A program made the position numbers and the translations under genes. 64,000 nucleotides of DNA from Acanthococcus lagerstroemiae (lineage: Eukaryota; Arthropoda; Insecta; Hemiptera; Eriococcidae), in assembly GCA_031841125.1 (NCBI GenBank), contig CM063114.1, forward strand, positions 6,882,001-6,946,000. Reading direction: 5' to 3'. The notes under the pieces are model-generated. The model saw only the letters and a program-made list of their open reading frames with translations, had not been told where the DNA came from and did no database searches. Position 1 is the first letter of the stretch. Each line of letters starts with the position of its first letter. Shown piece after piece: positions 1-13,900 of this stretch.

Positions 1-1832
1 ATCGCTTTATTTCATTCGACTGATAGACTCAAGTCATCTTCAATTCCACTCCAGTCACCCTGTTGAATATACAGTCAAATGGATATCTGATGGTACTCAT
101 ATTGCATTTCTCGATTTTTTCAAAATTTGAATCCTTCTCCGCCCCAGCATGCGGATACCATCTCGAACTGATGTCAGAAGTGATTTCAGCGACCTCGAAA
201 CTCGCCTATTGGATACCCGTATCACATTTTATGACCTTTATGGTCATAGCCTCTACCGCTGGGACTAACAATTTTAATTTTAGCGTAAAACCAACACTGA
301 AGAATTGGATTTAGCGAAATTGAATACCCCTTGGATCATACCCTGATTTCAATTTGAATAATAACAGAAAGTTTAAAAATTTTGTTAGTAAAGGCCCTTA
401 AAACTTCATAATACAGAAAAAACACATTATTGAACTGGCGTTACCTCAGGGGCGGGGGTACGTCCGATGAAAACATTCATAGACGTCGAAAGGTGCATAC
501 GTATGAAAGTGGATTCAGGAGTAATTTCCTTCCTTTTCATTTCCAGTGTTCAGTGAGACCCCTGGAACACCTGAAATTCTATGAGGTCTGCGTAAATGGC
601 TAACAGTAAAAAGGATTGTATTGAACTTCCCATTGCTCCGCCCCTATCATACTAGGAAAAACTTTAAAGGACCATTTTTGTGACATTCCTCTGGTAGATT
701 CATTCCCTTTCATTAGTTTTCTCATACCTTCCTTCTTTCCCGCGAGAAAACCTAGAAAAACTGAAAACAGTGGGACATTCTGCCCTGTCGAATGCGAAGT
801 AAATTAGTCTCGGGTAGGGAACTCTCTGGGATTCATGAAGGGATCATTAGGAACATATTCACGAAAATGAAAAATGTGAGAGTCGGACTGTTGCATGGAA
901 GGATATTGTTAAATGGATATGTCGTCCAGGCGACAACTGTGGTTCAATGCCTTCTATAGCGTGCATTCTCGGCACCGCTCGGCCTTCTCCGTGTCAGCTC
1001 GTCAAAACGTGATGGAACGAATGACCGTGTAAAGAGGAATACGCAACTGCATCACTATAGTAACGATTTTTGCGAAGCGTTTTCAATGAAATTTTTATTT
1101 TTTACTTGACGAGCAATTAGACATACCCATGTACAAAAAATTTGATAGCAATTTTTTTTCATACGTGTAATTTGGCTGGACTATAACTGCTAATTTTCAG
1201 CCAGTGCGAACAATATACCTGCTTATGTATAGGCACATATGGGTATGTATGTACCACTGGTCATTCAATTAGTCCCTGAATTACCCGATTTTCACGGGTA
1301 TGGATAGGAAGAGAAATCAGAAGTGGTGATACAGTGATATTCCCCGGGGGGGGGGGGTGGCTTCAGCTGAACTATGCTCGCATTTGCCAACAACAGAGGG
1401 CAAAAGCGACTTCAGGAGATTCCAAAGGTTTGCCTTTAAAGGAGGTAAAAACTCCCTATACTTGCTCCCACCTTTAGGAAAAATTAAATATTTACTACCC
1501 ATAACAAAAGAAACGGACTCGAATGCAGAGAGTTCACTTAAAATACACGTACGTATGTCTGTATCTGTACATGATTTTTGTGGGATGAAAGTTTTCTTCA
1601 CAATACTTGCTTATCAGCATCAGTTATCATCTGCTAGCGTGCAATATGTAGTAATTATTAATACAACGTAAGTTGACCGCTAATGTGGTCATACATAATT
1701 ATGTATTATCAGCATTAGCACCGTACTTACCTACGTACAATGGCCTTGGTCGAAATAACCGTTAGAACATCTCTCCTTCACTAATTTTGCTGATTACTCA
1801 TCATATCTCCGTTTTACATGTTTATTATCTAG
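1..1832. other. intronic or upstream DNA, no exon recognised
   Basis: No Ig or signal-peptide exon could be recognised here. A run of G occurs near 1346-1356. From about 1545 the sequence is homologous to 29250-29541, the flank of the second cassette, so the duplicated unit starts near here. Small open frames are not supported by homology or splice context. Confidence 0.5.
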
Positions 1833-1971
1833 ATTTAGGCAATAAAAATTATGTGAATTTCGCCGTTACTGAGGGTAACGAAACGGATACAGTCAACGTT
1901 ACAAAAGGTGCGGTGAAGACATACACTTGGACTGTAGCGATAAATGCAAATCCTCGAGCCTGTGTTACATG
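1833..1971 (+). CDS. Pvr: cassette 1, D4 Ig domain, first exon
   Basis: Acceptor ttatctag, donor after acatg at gtaata. The exon enters in phase 1 (G+AT = Asp) and leaves in phase 2 inside the Trp codon of VTW. It encodes the N-terminal half of an I-set Ig domain with three N-glycosylation sequons (NET, NVT and one near the start is absent in copy 2). There is no normal B-strand cysteine, as in VEGFR D4. The homologous exon is 29542-29662, which is 18 bases shorter. Confidence 0.8.
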
Positions 1972-4900
1972 GTAATACTCTTTTACTAAATTTACAACTT
2001 TAGTTTTGAAATCGTTGTTCAGATTAAGATGTAAATGTAGTCGGGCCACTGATTGAATGTTTGTTTTCATTGGTGGTGAGGCACGGGGCACGCAGATACG
2101 AAGTAGAAATGCCGACTAAATATAAAGTTTAATTTGAAACTTAGAAACAAATACTCATTATTTGAGAAGCGATGTTCCAAAACGGCCTCTGTTCATTTTT
2201 TTGAAGAATCGTTTTATAGCGCCATCTGGTGAGGAATCTAGTAATACATATTCTGGCCCGAACAATAAACAAAATCACGATATCGCCAATCTAACGCATG
2301 TAAGAAGCCAAAATAGACTCGCAGGTGTAGCGTGAAAATTTCTGATAAGCCCCTAACCTAAAGGAGGAGAGGCCACAGAAATTCTCCCACTACCCTGACA
2401 CCACACCCCTAAGAGTCGGTCTGTCCCCTCGCGAGAAGAGACAGGGATGGGGTCAGCGTATATTTAAAAAAAATTCTCGCAAGCCTCCTCACCGACCAGA
2501 GGAGGACGAGCAAAGTCAGACTATAGGTCCGCTGACTGAACCATAAATTTTGGACACGAAAATAATCAAGAGTAAGATGAGCCTAACACAGTTGTAAAAT
2601 GCACCTTAGTTTGAAATAGCCGAATGCAGTTTCCTAGCTACTTACTGGTTTGCCGTATCTTTCTGTATGGGCATGCCTCCACAAAAAAAAAAATAAAAAA
2701 AGAAAGTAAAGAATGAAAAATATAATGAGGCCTCAATTAACAAATAATATTATTGCAACAATATATAAGGGAGGAATACTAAAATAAAATTAAACATTAG
2801 CGGAAATGAAGCAACTGAGGCGATGGTCTGAAAGCAGGGTAAGGGAGTAAACCAAAATGATGGGTTCTACTAACGATCTTCACCACACTGTGCGTCACGC
2901 CTGGGCTCCCGAATCCGTCCTCACAAGAGTGGCTATCTGTATTTTACGCCATGTGGGAAGGTCTGTTGGGTATACACACATTGGCAGAGCAAGCTGGTCC
3001 AAGTATGGCTCCCCAGCCACCTCGAACTGCAATATCGGGCGCTGGACGTAAGACAAGTAGTCGGGTCCACTACTGACTCAGAGGTGTCAGCTCACCTGCC
3101 TACTGGCCCCCTCCTGCACTCGTCGGTGAAGACCTTTACATCTTCAGTCTACTTGATCCAAAATAAATGAAAAGAAAAAAAAAAAAGAAAAAAAAATTTA
3201 GTTGACATTCGCGATGTTGCAAATGCTGTAGTCTGGTGGGAAAAACTTTACGTGAACACAAATAAAGAATAATATAAAAATCCCTCCCAGTCATAAGGAT
3301 TCCGGCAACTTCAATTCCAGGGCCGAATTGAAGAGAGAGTACCCGACATTATACGTTTATACTAAAAAAAAAAATAAAAATAACAAAAGTTTCATGCCAG
3401 GTACCCAGATCGTTAGAGAGAAATTTGGTGAGTAGAAGGAACTCAGATCAACGCCTCGCCACCTATTCGATACTGATCTGTAACCGTACAATGAAACCAA
3501 AAGAAACATATCGGGTTAAAGGACGGTACAAAATGCCGAGAATTAACATATTTTACTATATACAAACCGACTATACAACGAGCAGCATCCTGCATGGGGG
3601 AAGGAGACATCTACAGTCATTCACCCTGAAGGCTGAAACAACAAGAGCATTCGCAAATAAGTGCATTCTCCCTTTCAACAAACGGCAGCGCTGATTCCAT
3701 TTTGTGAAAGGGGATGAAAGAGAGAGTGAAACTGGCTATGGTCAATGTCCGGATTTCGGGATAAAAGAGGTTGGTTCAACGCATACGGTTACAAAAAACA
3801 AACAAAAAAAAAACAAGAGAAAAAGAGAACTCTATTCGGAATTTCATTGACCCACTCCTACTTTTTCTATAAGTGCAGCTTTCCCAGATTAAAATTAATA
3901 AATGAGGTCAAGGGGGAAAAGGGAAACTTCATAAAACGAAAAAGAAAAAAAAAAGAAAAAAAATGAAAAGAGGAAAAACTACATAAAGCGCCAATACCAC
4001 GTATGGAGTGCGCTAACTCAACAGAGAAAAAAATAAACAATAAAAAAAAAATCAAATAAACCAGAGGGAAACTTGCCAAAAAGGGTTAACAGGGTTGTGC
4101 AAAATTTCGAGTGATGAATAATTTTGACTATTGATGTGGCGCAACAACCCTGAGGTAGTTTACCGAGGTGCCCAGCTCCATAATGAGCTGGAAAAGAGGA
4201 AACAAGTATCCTAGGAAGGGGATTAAAGACTGGGGATGATAGGAAAAAGAGTTTGTTTCTCGTGTCCGCCTAGTAGAAATATTACGTTCTACAAATTGCT
4301 CCCCAAGAACACAGATTATATGTTTCATGCCCCAATTAAGCCATCAATTTTGGTGGCAATAGAAAAAATGAAAAAAAAATGTAAACAAGAATGTTTTTCG
4401 ACCCCCAGAGGGGTCCCGATCCCTACACAAACGGAAAGGCTACGAAATTAAAGAAAAAGAAAGAGGCTGAAACAGGTTAGACTCCCATCCTGTCAGCAAA
4501 GGAAAATATAAACCACACTGTGGCCCACGAAAGGGATACAAGGATCCTAAGAGTGAGGAACGATGCCGTCAACTCAAGTGGGAGAGAAAAGAAAGATAAA
4601 CGTCACCTCCATCTCAAGCAGTAACTATATCTCCCGGTCACGAATTCGTGAACGCAAGATTACCCTACTTGGGCATCCACTGAAAACGGATAAAAAGAAA
4701 AGAAACAATATGAGGAAAGAATAGAAGGAAATGACTGATTCCAGCTCATAAATCGAACCCTATTTCTACCGCCCCGGGTACAGCCAAAAGGGGCAATAAA
4801 AAAAATAAAAAAAACACCCCGGGTATAAGGTAAATACACATAATTACACAACTATGAGAGGGTCCATGTTAATAAACGGGAAAGCTGAAAAGGAAAATAT

Positions 4901-7900
4901 GAGCAATAAATAAATAAAAGAAAATCACAAACACTTTACCGCAGCAAATCCAACGAAGTTCGAAGAGCAGGCCTGATCGACGAATCCGTGCATTGGCTGG
5001 TGCTGAAATTGAGGAATAAAAAAAAGGAGAAAAAAGAAAAAGAAAAAAAAATGGCCGATAGGTTTAGAAGCCCAAATAGGCCCAACTCCCAAATTGTCCC
5101 AAATCCTTAACATGACTCGGCGTTAGAAAAATTTAATAAATAAAAATTGACCTCGAAAGAAGGAAAGAAAGAAAAAAAGGTGAGGGAATTAATTTAGATG
5201 ACCCGAAGGCCCAACCTCAGATATAAAATAAATGTATATCAACTACTTCCCCCGAAAAGCTTCATACAAATAAGTTAATAAAAAAAAAAAAAGGAATAAC
5301 AAAGTAAGAAACACCCCTCCTTGAGACTTAAAAAAAAAACTGACCATAATAAAAATTAGGGCAACAAATAAAATAAAACCAAGATTTAAAAAAATAAAAA
5401 AATAAATAAAATAAAATAAAAAACAGCAAATTGTGATATTGAATTAGCAGGGCGTGAATGGCAGCGAGCGATACTACGAAGAAGAAGAGTTGAAATTGGC
5501 CAAATTGGAAAATTCAACATCCTGATCTTTGAGCAGATATTGACGGCAGCTAGCTCGAGAAAAATAAAAAATGCCGATTTCCCTCAGTGGAGAGCCATTG
5601 CATCCATAGATGGTCGGAATACTTGATAATTGGTCCCACGGCGCATGATTAGTAGGGGGTGTGCAGCCCCCTGTCCATATTGGCACTTAGCCGAACATTA
5701 TTCGAAAGTTACTCATGGTTTAAAGAAAAAGAAAGCCAACCTCACGCACTTGGCATATTAAACAGACTCAAATCGAATGTTAATCAAGTTCACTGATTAT
5801 ACGCTATTACGTTCATAGCGATTTGCGGCACCGTCGCGGACCTTTACCGAAAACAAAGTTACTATATCCGACCCGTCGGATCCCGAGAAAACTCGCGAGA
5901 ACTTCGGAGACACATTTCAACTCGAATCCCCGAAAATTCCGAAGCGGACACTACCAAAAACCGTACTCTCTCCAATCTTCCGCGGTAAACTGTGTCGAAG
6001 CCATCCTCACCTTTCTCCAGAGTCACCTCTGGAAGCGGGACTGGCCCATCCTCCAAAGCTCTAGTAGAAGGGCAAAATATGCGAATCCTAGTCCAGCAAA
6101 TCACTCCAGACGCAGGGGTGGATATAGAATCTGGAAAAGGTGATTTTGATTGGTTGGGATAATAGAAAGTAGATCTTCCCTCGATCTGGAGGGATTCGCC
6201 ACTTTACTGGAATGGCGGAAAAGGCTTTGATTCAGATCATGAGAAGAAAAAAAAGAGAAAAAAAAACAGGTTCATTAAGCAGATAATTGAAGGTTGGGGC
6301 TGAAGAACCGGGTAATGAACTGCTGGACTAGGCTTCACCGTGAACCTCGACAAAAAATGCCGCAGAGACGAAGTTACAAAAAACTGAGTATAAAAGATCG
6401 GTACATGACTATCCAAGAATTCATGCGACTTTCTCACATATCCGATGATCCATTCGGATCAGGCCAATATCAAAAGAAGACAACAGAAAGAAAAAGAAAC
6501 TGTAAATCAAGGGTGAATAGGGCAAAGCACTGCACTAATCCAGCGACCTGAGAGAAAGACTTGATATGTATACAAAGAGGAACATGAAAGAAAAGAAATT
6601 CGTTAAAATGCATCGGACACTGGCCAAGTTGGATCGGAAATGCAATGACCTAAGCTATTGAGTGCAGAAAAAGAAAGAATCAGGTCTCGGAGCGGAATAG
6701 TAAAACAGAAAAAGGTTATAAAACATCCGTATTATTTGTGTGCCTATGCACCTGCCCTGGCTTGTTACAACCAACAAGAAGGACTGCGGATTCATTAAGG
6801 GCAATAAAACTATACCGTGAGAAATCTGGAAACTGCTGCAGATTCAAAATTAGAAATAAATTCAGCGGAAAATATGAAATTGTGACTGGCTCATCCACCG
6901 ACGAAAAATCACGCTACACAGGAAGAAGAAAAAAGTTATTCCTAAACAGCCTCTGTCCACATATTTTTATCACAATAAGTATAGGAGTCGACATTATCTT
7001 GAGAATTTTATGAATTAGAGTCTACTGAAAGGCACAGTATGTCTAACTTTGTGCTGAACAAAAACTAATAGTTCAAAAATGTTGTTCCAAAACGGCCTCT
7101 GTCCAGGAGATCCCCCACTTCGCGACTGCCATGCGCGTCTCCTGTACAAAAGGTACATTCAATATTTCAACGAGATAAACTCCTGTAAGAGTTCTTCTAG
7201 GCAACCGTGACATATAGGTGTAATGTAGGGATACACCAGGTTTTTCTTTCCCGTGAAAAAAATATAAAACTGGACAGAAGCCGCTTTGGAATATCGCTCC
7301 TCATTTTAATTATGTTCAGCCGCGACTTTTCAAGCGTTATTTGAGCATTATCCTCATCATCCTCATACCCCCCCCACGGGTTTTTAAATCATGTCAATTT
7401 TAGTTAATTTTCGTTAAGAAGAGAAGAAGTAAGCAAGATACCAATTTGAACTCAAAATGTTAAACAATACCTATTTTCAACAATTGCGCTATTTGACCTC
7501 AGCATCAGTTATCTCGGGAACACAGTGAAGACTTTACTTATATTAGGGTGCTAGTTTAACAAGTATAGGATTTCAAGCCTTATAATTTAAGTAATATAAC
7601 TGATGATGGGGTAACACTTGAAAGATCTCCACTTGGGAAAATATACTAGGTAAGTTGATAATATGTAGGTTAGTAAAAATTGGTTCTTCCGTTTTTCGCA
7701 TGGCAAAATTGAGTAAGATTAGTCTGAAAGTAAATACGTGTCTCAAATTACCAAAATTAGTCGTAACAAGCTTACTTGAATAGACTTCTTATTACTTGTT
7801 TCTTCAAAGGTACAACCCGAAAAATGAAGAAATTAATTCTGCGGGAGATAAGTATTCTGTTATTACTGATGAATTCAAAACGATGTTACGAATCAATCGA

Positions 7901-10900
7901 ATTGAGATGGCAGATTCGGGCACATACTATCTAGAAGCAAATAATGGAGCCGGCAAGAAAAGACTTAATCTTACTTTACACGTACAAGGTACTTATTTGT
8001 TCCTAATTTTTCAATTTTCTTTTTCTTTCTACTTTTATTTCTTGCGTGGACTGCCCATGAGCATTTAACAAAAGAACTTACGATCTGAATGACATGACTA
8101 CCACTTATTGCGCTTCTGCAACACAGCTGTTGATTTTGACCAAGTTACTGACATTCTTCAAGAATTATAAATTATTTCTATGCAGTTTCCTTCTCGAATG
8201 AATAATTATACGCGGATTCTCGAAGAGTCGAAGGGCTAAGTTGTTGGTTTGATGATAACTACGTCTCTCATCGGATGCTTTTTTCTAATTTGCTCTCCAC
8301 TCGAGTCCTGGAATCCGCCCTATCGAGCATTACTTCCCAAGTGACAATGAGGCCAATTGTGATTGCATTCATGAACATCACTCAGTAATCACACTAATAC
8401 TGAGCGATCAAAAAAATGTGATTTGCCAAAAGTCTCAAAACGGTTGTTGTTTGTGATATATTGTGTGAGTGCTCTCCAAATTGTCAATTGGGTTGAGCTT
8501 TCGTATGCCTCTCATAGGATGCTGCCAGTTCCCCTACAATTTCATTGACAGTTAGTAGGTTGAGATCCTTGTGAAGACTGTCAGTGCGTACATCCACATA
8601 CCATGGCGCCCAAGTCATTTTCCGAATTAGCAGGTTTTGTAGACGTTGAACAATAAGCACACTGGAGTCTGCAGTGCACCCCCAGATTGGTGCCACATAA
8701 GATCAACGAGTTCGGGTATTATGAGGAAGCGTAGTCTTATTTTCGAGGGTGAGTCTATTCCTTGCTCGGAATAACCAGGTGAGGGGAAGTTGTCGAGCTT
8801 TGATTTCCTCCTGCTTTTTGAGAATGTGTGGTTTCCATGTATATCGTGTGTCTATTATGTAATCCGAGATATCTGGCATGTTGTTGAGTAGGCACCTTCT
8901 TCGTCATTGATGTACGTAGAGACCGATAAATGTCATCTTAAAGTTGACCTTGACAGATTCAGTAGCATTTATTTGAATTTTTCAGCCGTTAGTCCAGGTA
9001 ATCCCTTGTTAATGGCATTTTTAGGTCCATCGGTGGCGGCATTATAATCAGTATGCAGGGCGGGAATCGCGGCTTCATCAGCAAAAGTTACTAAAGAAGA
9101 CTTACGTATGGGATATCATCTGTGTGCAACACGTAATGGCCGCTGCGATTGGCTCTTAGTGCTTGAAACTGCATCGCCATAGTGAACCTGAAATGTGCAC
9201 TTATAGAGATATGATTCTATATAGGAATTGTATGTAGTGAGTAGGAAAATATTCGCTGACTTTATGAAGCAGTTCTTGTAGGTAGGCCAGATTTGATCAA
9301 ACGCTTGTTTAACATCCAAAAAGATGACTGGGCTGTATTCTTTGGCTTGCGGCGCATTCTGTACTGCAGTTATGACTCTATGAATTTGCTCGATGGTGGG
9401 GTGTGCTTGTGACGAAAGACAAATTTATGTTCAGGGATGAGATTGAGATCAGCTAGCACTGCGAGGAGTCGACCGTAGATGAGCTCTTTATAAATCTTGA
9501 AGAACAAGGATAGGAGTGATATGAGCCTGTATGACGCTGACTCGTTGAGGGATTTTCCAGGTGTAGGAAACATTATTATTTTAGTTGTTTTCTAGTGTTG
9601 CGGAATGTAACGTAGTCTGAATGGCGCATTCAAGATATAAGTTAAGACAGCAGCTTTGGCTTTATATAGGCTCAACGAACCTAGGTGCAGGTCCACCAAT
9701 GTAGTTGATGTGTGGCCTTGTATCAGAAGTGATATAGTTAGGTTGAAAGGTGCATCAGGGGTTGTTAGCGAATGTGGCAGCGGTTTCTGCATTCCTGTGA
9801 GCACAGGATTCATTAGTTCCTTTCCGCGCTGGTGTATTGCTCTCGGGCGTTCCTTTCTTACTTTCGCCACGTTTCAAAGCGTGTTATTAGTTTCTTTGGT
9901 TGAACCTAAAGAGTAAAGGAAGTCCTCGAAAGTTCTATTGTTCATCTTAGCAATCAGTTCGGTAGTCTGCTTGCAGAAGATATTCAATTTTATTTTGTCA
10001 GATGGGTCGCAAGTAATTTGCCAGCGATGTCTTGGCTGCTCTTTTTCCTTTGATACGTTTCCTAACTTCTTAAAGGTAAAAGACCGTGACTGAAAGTAGT
10101 ATTTTCTTTGAAGGTGCTTCCTGTAGACCTTCAATAATGGTTGACTTGAGATGATGGACTGCGTATTGTTGATTTCTTCTGCGGTTTTAATTTTGGTTCT
10201 AAGGTTGATGCGTGAGTTGGCAATTTTGCGAAATTCATCCCAGTCAGTGTATGATAATGTGAGCTGAAGTTTTGGACATTCACGAAGTGCGCTGCTGCTG
10301 AGTGTGAGTATAGCAGAGGCGAGTAGTTGCATGTAAGATCGTCCAGGTTTCTGATGTCTATATGTAGAGCCGGGATGCCTCATGATAGGAAGAAGTCGAT
10401 ACAATCGGACTTCTTGGATGAATCAGTGAGTCAGTATGTGCACAGGCCGTTAAAATAGCAATGCGTATTGCATTGAAATCTCCTCCAGCTATCTATTTGC
10501 TACCAAAGTGTGTGAAGAAGTTCTCACAATCATCAGTAGTAACTACGCGATGGAAATGAAAGTAGACTGAGGCAACGTTGACGTCAGTTCCGCAATGGAG
10601 GCGTGCAGTTATTACTGTAACCTGAGTAGACAATGTACAGTAATCCTAAACTTCATGATGTTGAAGGCCCTTCTTGCTGTAAATTTCAGAGCTCCCGTAG
10701 GATAATCCACTCGGTTGAAAACAGGTGTGCAGTTTTTAGTCTCATCTTATTTCGGCATTACTAGGAGAGGTAAGACGGGTTTCTGTTATGAGGGCGATAT
10801 CTATGTCTTCGGATATAGGAAAGGCTGCAAGCTCTGACCTTCGGGATAGGATACAATTTGCATTCCACGTGATGATGCATAGGTTTGACGGGATTTTGTA

Positions 10901-13900
10901 GGCGAGTTGGAACTAGCAATTAAGTAGATAAGCTTCAGTTTGGTAAGCAGGTCAAATATCCGCGTGTTTTGAATAATCATCGTTTCAGTTTTCCGCATGT
11001 TTTCATAAAGATGCTCCATTCTCGCTGATGATGATGGTTTGGAGTCATTGGGTTGGAGCCTGCTATCTGGTCATAAGATGGTATATTTCGGGATGAGTCA
11101 GGAGCCTTAGGTAGTGTGAATTGTTGACTAGGTTTTGTGTTACTGATCTTGGCGGCACTGTTAGATTGGTTATTGGCCGGAGATTTGACTTTCAAGTAGA
11201 CTGGACAATCATGGTGGTTACTGGTATGCTTGCCACTACATAATCTACATGTTGGTGTTGTATCAGGAGTCTTGGTACTGGATCGGTTATCGGGTTCTTG
11301 GCCGCATTTCACGCAGACCCCACGAGTGCTGTTGGTAACAGTATTATCAAACTGTTGACATCTCATACACTGCACTACTTCCCTTCTTGGACGTGGAGAT
11401 TCGTTTGTGATTCGATGCTGCAAAAGGCCTTAATCTTCGTCAAATTTCTTACAGTCGCCGATTGGCTTAAGAAGAGAGACTTTAGTTATTACATGATGTA
11501 TGTTGATTACGTTTCTGACTGTAACACCATTCTGAAGTGCTTCCCTGATTTCATCAAGGCTGACAGACGCAGGTTTCGTAGTACAACTTTGAGAGCGCAT
11601 GACTTATCTTCTCCACATAACGATAGTTACCATACTTTACATTTTTTCAAATTGGAGTAAAAACATATTTTTCTCGAAAATTTTCTCAACCATTCTGCAA
11701 TGAGCAATAACCCACGAAACATGTGTCGACATGATTCGCTACTTTTCCATCACGACTTCCTGGTCGAATTCGACTTCGATACTGAAGTTAAGTCATATTG
11801 CGGACATCGACTTTTGAATAGAATTCTACATCGAAGTCGATGCACAATTCGTTCCAAAAGTTGATATTGACTCAGTAACCTGGCTCTTGTATCGAAGTCG
11901 ACTATCGAATTCGATAGTAATATCTTGTTGGAAAAGTGACGATTTTTGAATGTCGGTCAAAGAGACGAATTTAGTCTCAGCTGTGTTTAAGAGGAAAGCT
12001 TATGAGATAACTATTTACCATTCCAATCCATCCATTTCAGATATACCGAAGGTTGACTTCAAAAAAGATAGACTCAAATTATATTTTTGGAGGGACCCTT
12101 ATACGGTAGAATGTGCCGTAACTGCGGTTCCTAAACCGGAAATAAAATTGTTTTCAATGGATTGCAAAGACTTTCAAGAATGCAATAGTCAGTCACTTGC
12201 AGTTTCACTGGTAAGAAATATTTTTTAACTCAGGAAATATTCAGATACTTACGAAGTGTTCCGAAATAATTAATCCAAGGCAACAAATGGTAAAACTGTA
12301 TCGGTGTTTGCTGTACAGTGATTGATCCTGAAGAGCCAGAGAGATGAAACAGTTGATAATTTTAAAAGTCGAACATTTCAGAATAATATGTATAAGTTAT
12401 GTAAGTACGTCTCTCAGCATTAGGTTTATATGAACAGGCAAGCTTTCATTTACCCCATGGTACCTATAGGAAATATATCACGTAGCTGTACTATTGACTG
12501 TAGGAAAAGAAAATTGTCCCTAAACATCCGATAATATTATTGCGGGTGTACGTGTGAGTATAATAAAGGATTTAGTAATATATGTAGTACATATGATATA
12601 CACGAGTACGCAATGTTAACTATTTTTTAGATAGAGAATAAGACATTACGGCGAGGAAAAAATGAATATGAATGGAAAATCAGTCACAGATTTGGTAGAG
12701 CCGATCACAGCAGAAAAGTGTATTGTTATGCTAAAAATGATTTGGGTGTTTCAAACAATGTATCTGCATTGTATTTGGCCACTGGTAAGAATTTTTTTGC
12801 ATGTACAGTTGGGACTTTGCGACTTGACTGTTTTCCCGCTAGCTTACATTATAGTATTCTTAACCCCACCCTCTAAAATAAGAAACCATTCAAGTAATTG
12901 AAGAACGAATCTCAAATTTTTCATCCGATAACGATTCAAATTTAACCCATACAAAAGGGCCAGATTGACTTCGTGAAAACAATTGCAGGAACTATCAAAA
13001 TGGAGGTATTTTGGGTCTTTGATTTCAAAAATCTAATCAGAATCTTGATTCTAAGCCAATTTTGGTCTGAAGTTTAAATTCGACCTCTTTAAATCGGTCC
13101 TCTTTAGCCAAGAAAATTGAACGACATACGGGTAAAGGTTTTTTGTTTCACCGATTTCAAAAATGTAATCAGAATTTTAATCTGGCTCCAATTCGGGCTC
13201 CAAAATATAAATTTGACTCTCTGATTTGGGTAGTGTTGCCATTATCAACAAGATCGCCGATATAGAGATTTTTAAGTCAGTGATCTTGGCAAGTTCATCC
13301 AATATTTAATCTGACTCCGAGTTAATGCCCAAAGTCCAAATATGACTTTTTTAAGTGGGCCTATTTGACGTCGACCAAAAAATTGAACAAGGTATCGGAA
13401 TGTGGTATTTTTAGGCCGGTGACTTCAAAAATTTCATCAGAATTTCGGTTCGACCCTGATTTAAGCTCCGAAGTTGCCTTTTCCCCCTCTGGAGGTCCCA
13501 GTTGACATTGCCCCCCCCCCAAAAAAAAAAAATGAACTAATGTAACTATTCCAATAGACGTTCCTTGGGTAGCTGATTTCTAAAATTCAATCACATTTTC
13601 GATTACTTTCAAAATACAAAGTTTTCTTTTGAGAATGGTCACAATCAACTTAACTGATTTTGAATATTCGCATTAGATTTTAGTCCGTCTCCAATTTTGC
13701 CCTCAAAATCCAAATTTTGCTCTTGACAAAGAGCAAAATCACCCCGACGTTAAAAACTGAACAACCTACTATCGAAGTTACGCGTTTCTTGGGTCACTGT
13801 ATTTGGATTTTTGATCCGACCAGGTTGAGGCCCCAGATTTTGAAGTTCATAATTGACATTACTCAAGAAAATTAAACCAACCACCAATTTAGGATTGTAC

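Larger units (their letters stand above)
8480..11650 (-). mobile_element. degenerate Jockey-type non-LTR retrotransposon
   Basis: Gag-like and reverse-transcriptase segments lie in Jockey order on the minus strand. The 3' end is near 8480 and the 5' part near 11650. Sequence from 8510-8590 and 9290-9400 recurs in the second cassette at 32260-32640 and 33660-33880, at the same place between D4 and D5. The insertion is therefore older than the cassette duplication. Multiple stops and frameshifts make it inactive. Confidence 0.8.

Noticed and set aside
1..340. Possible exon for an upstream Ig domain (83-codon frame)
   Set aside because: No Ig cysteine/Trp pattern and no phase-1 splice borders; the sequence looks like repeat-derived DNA.
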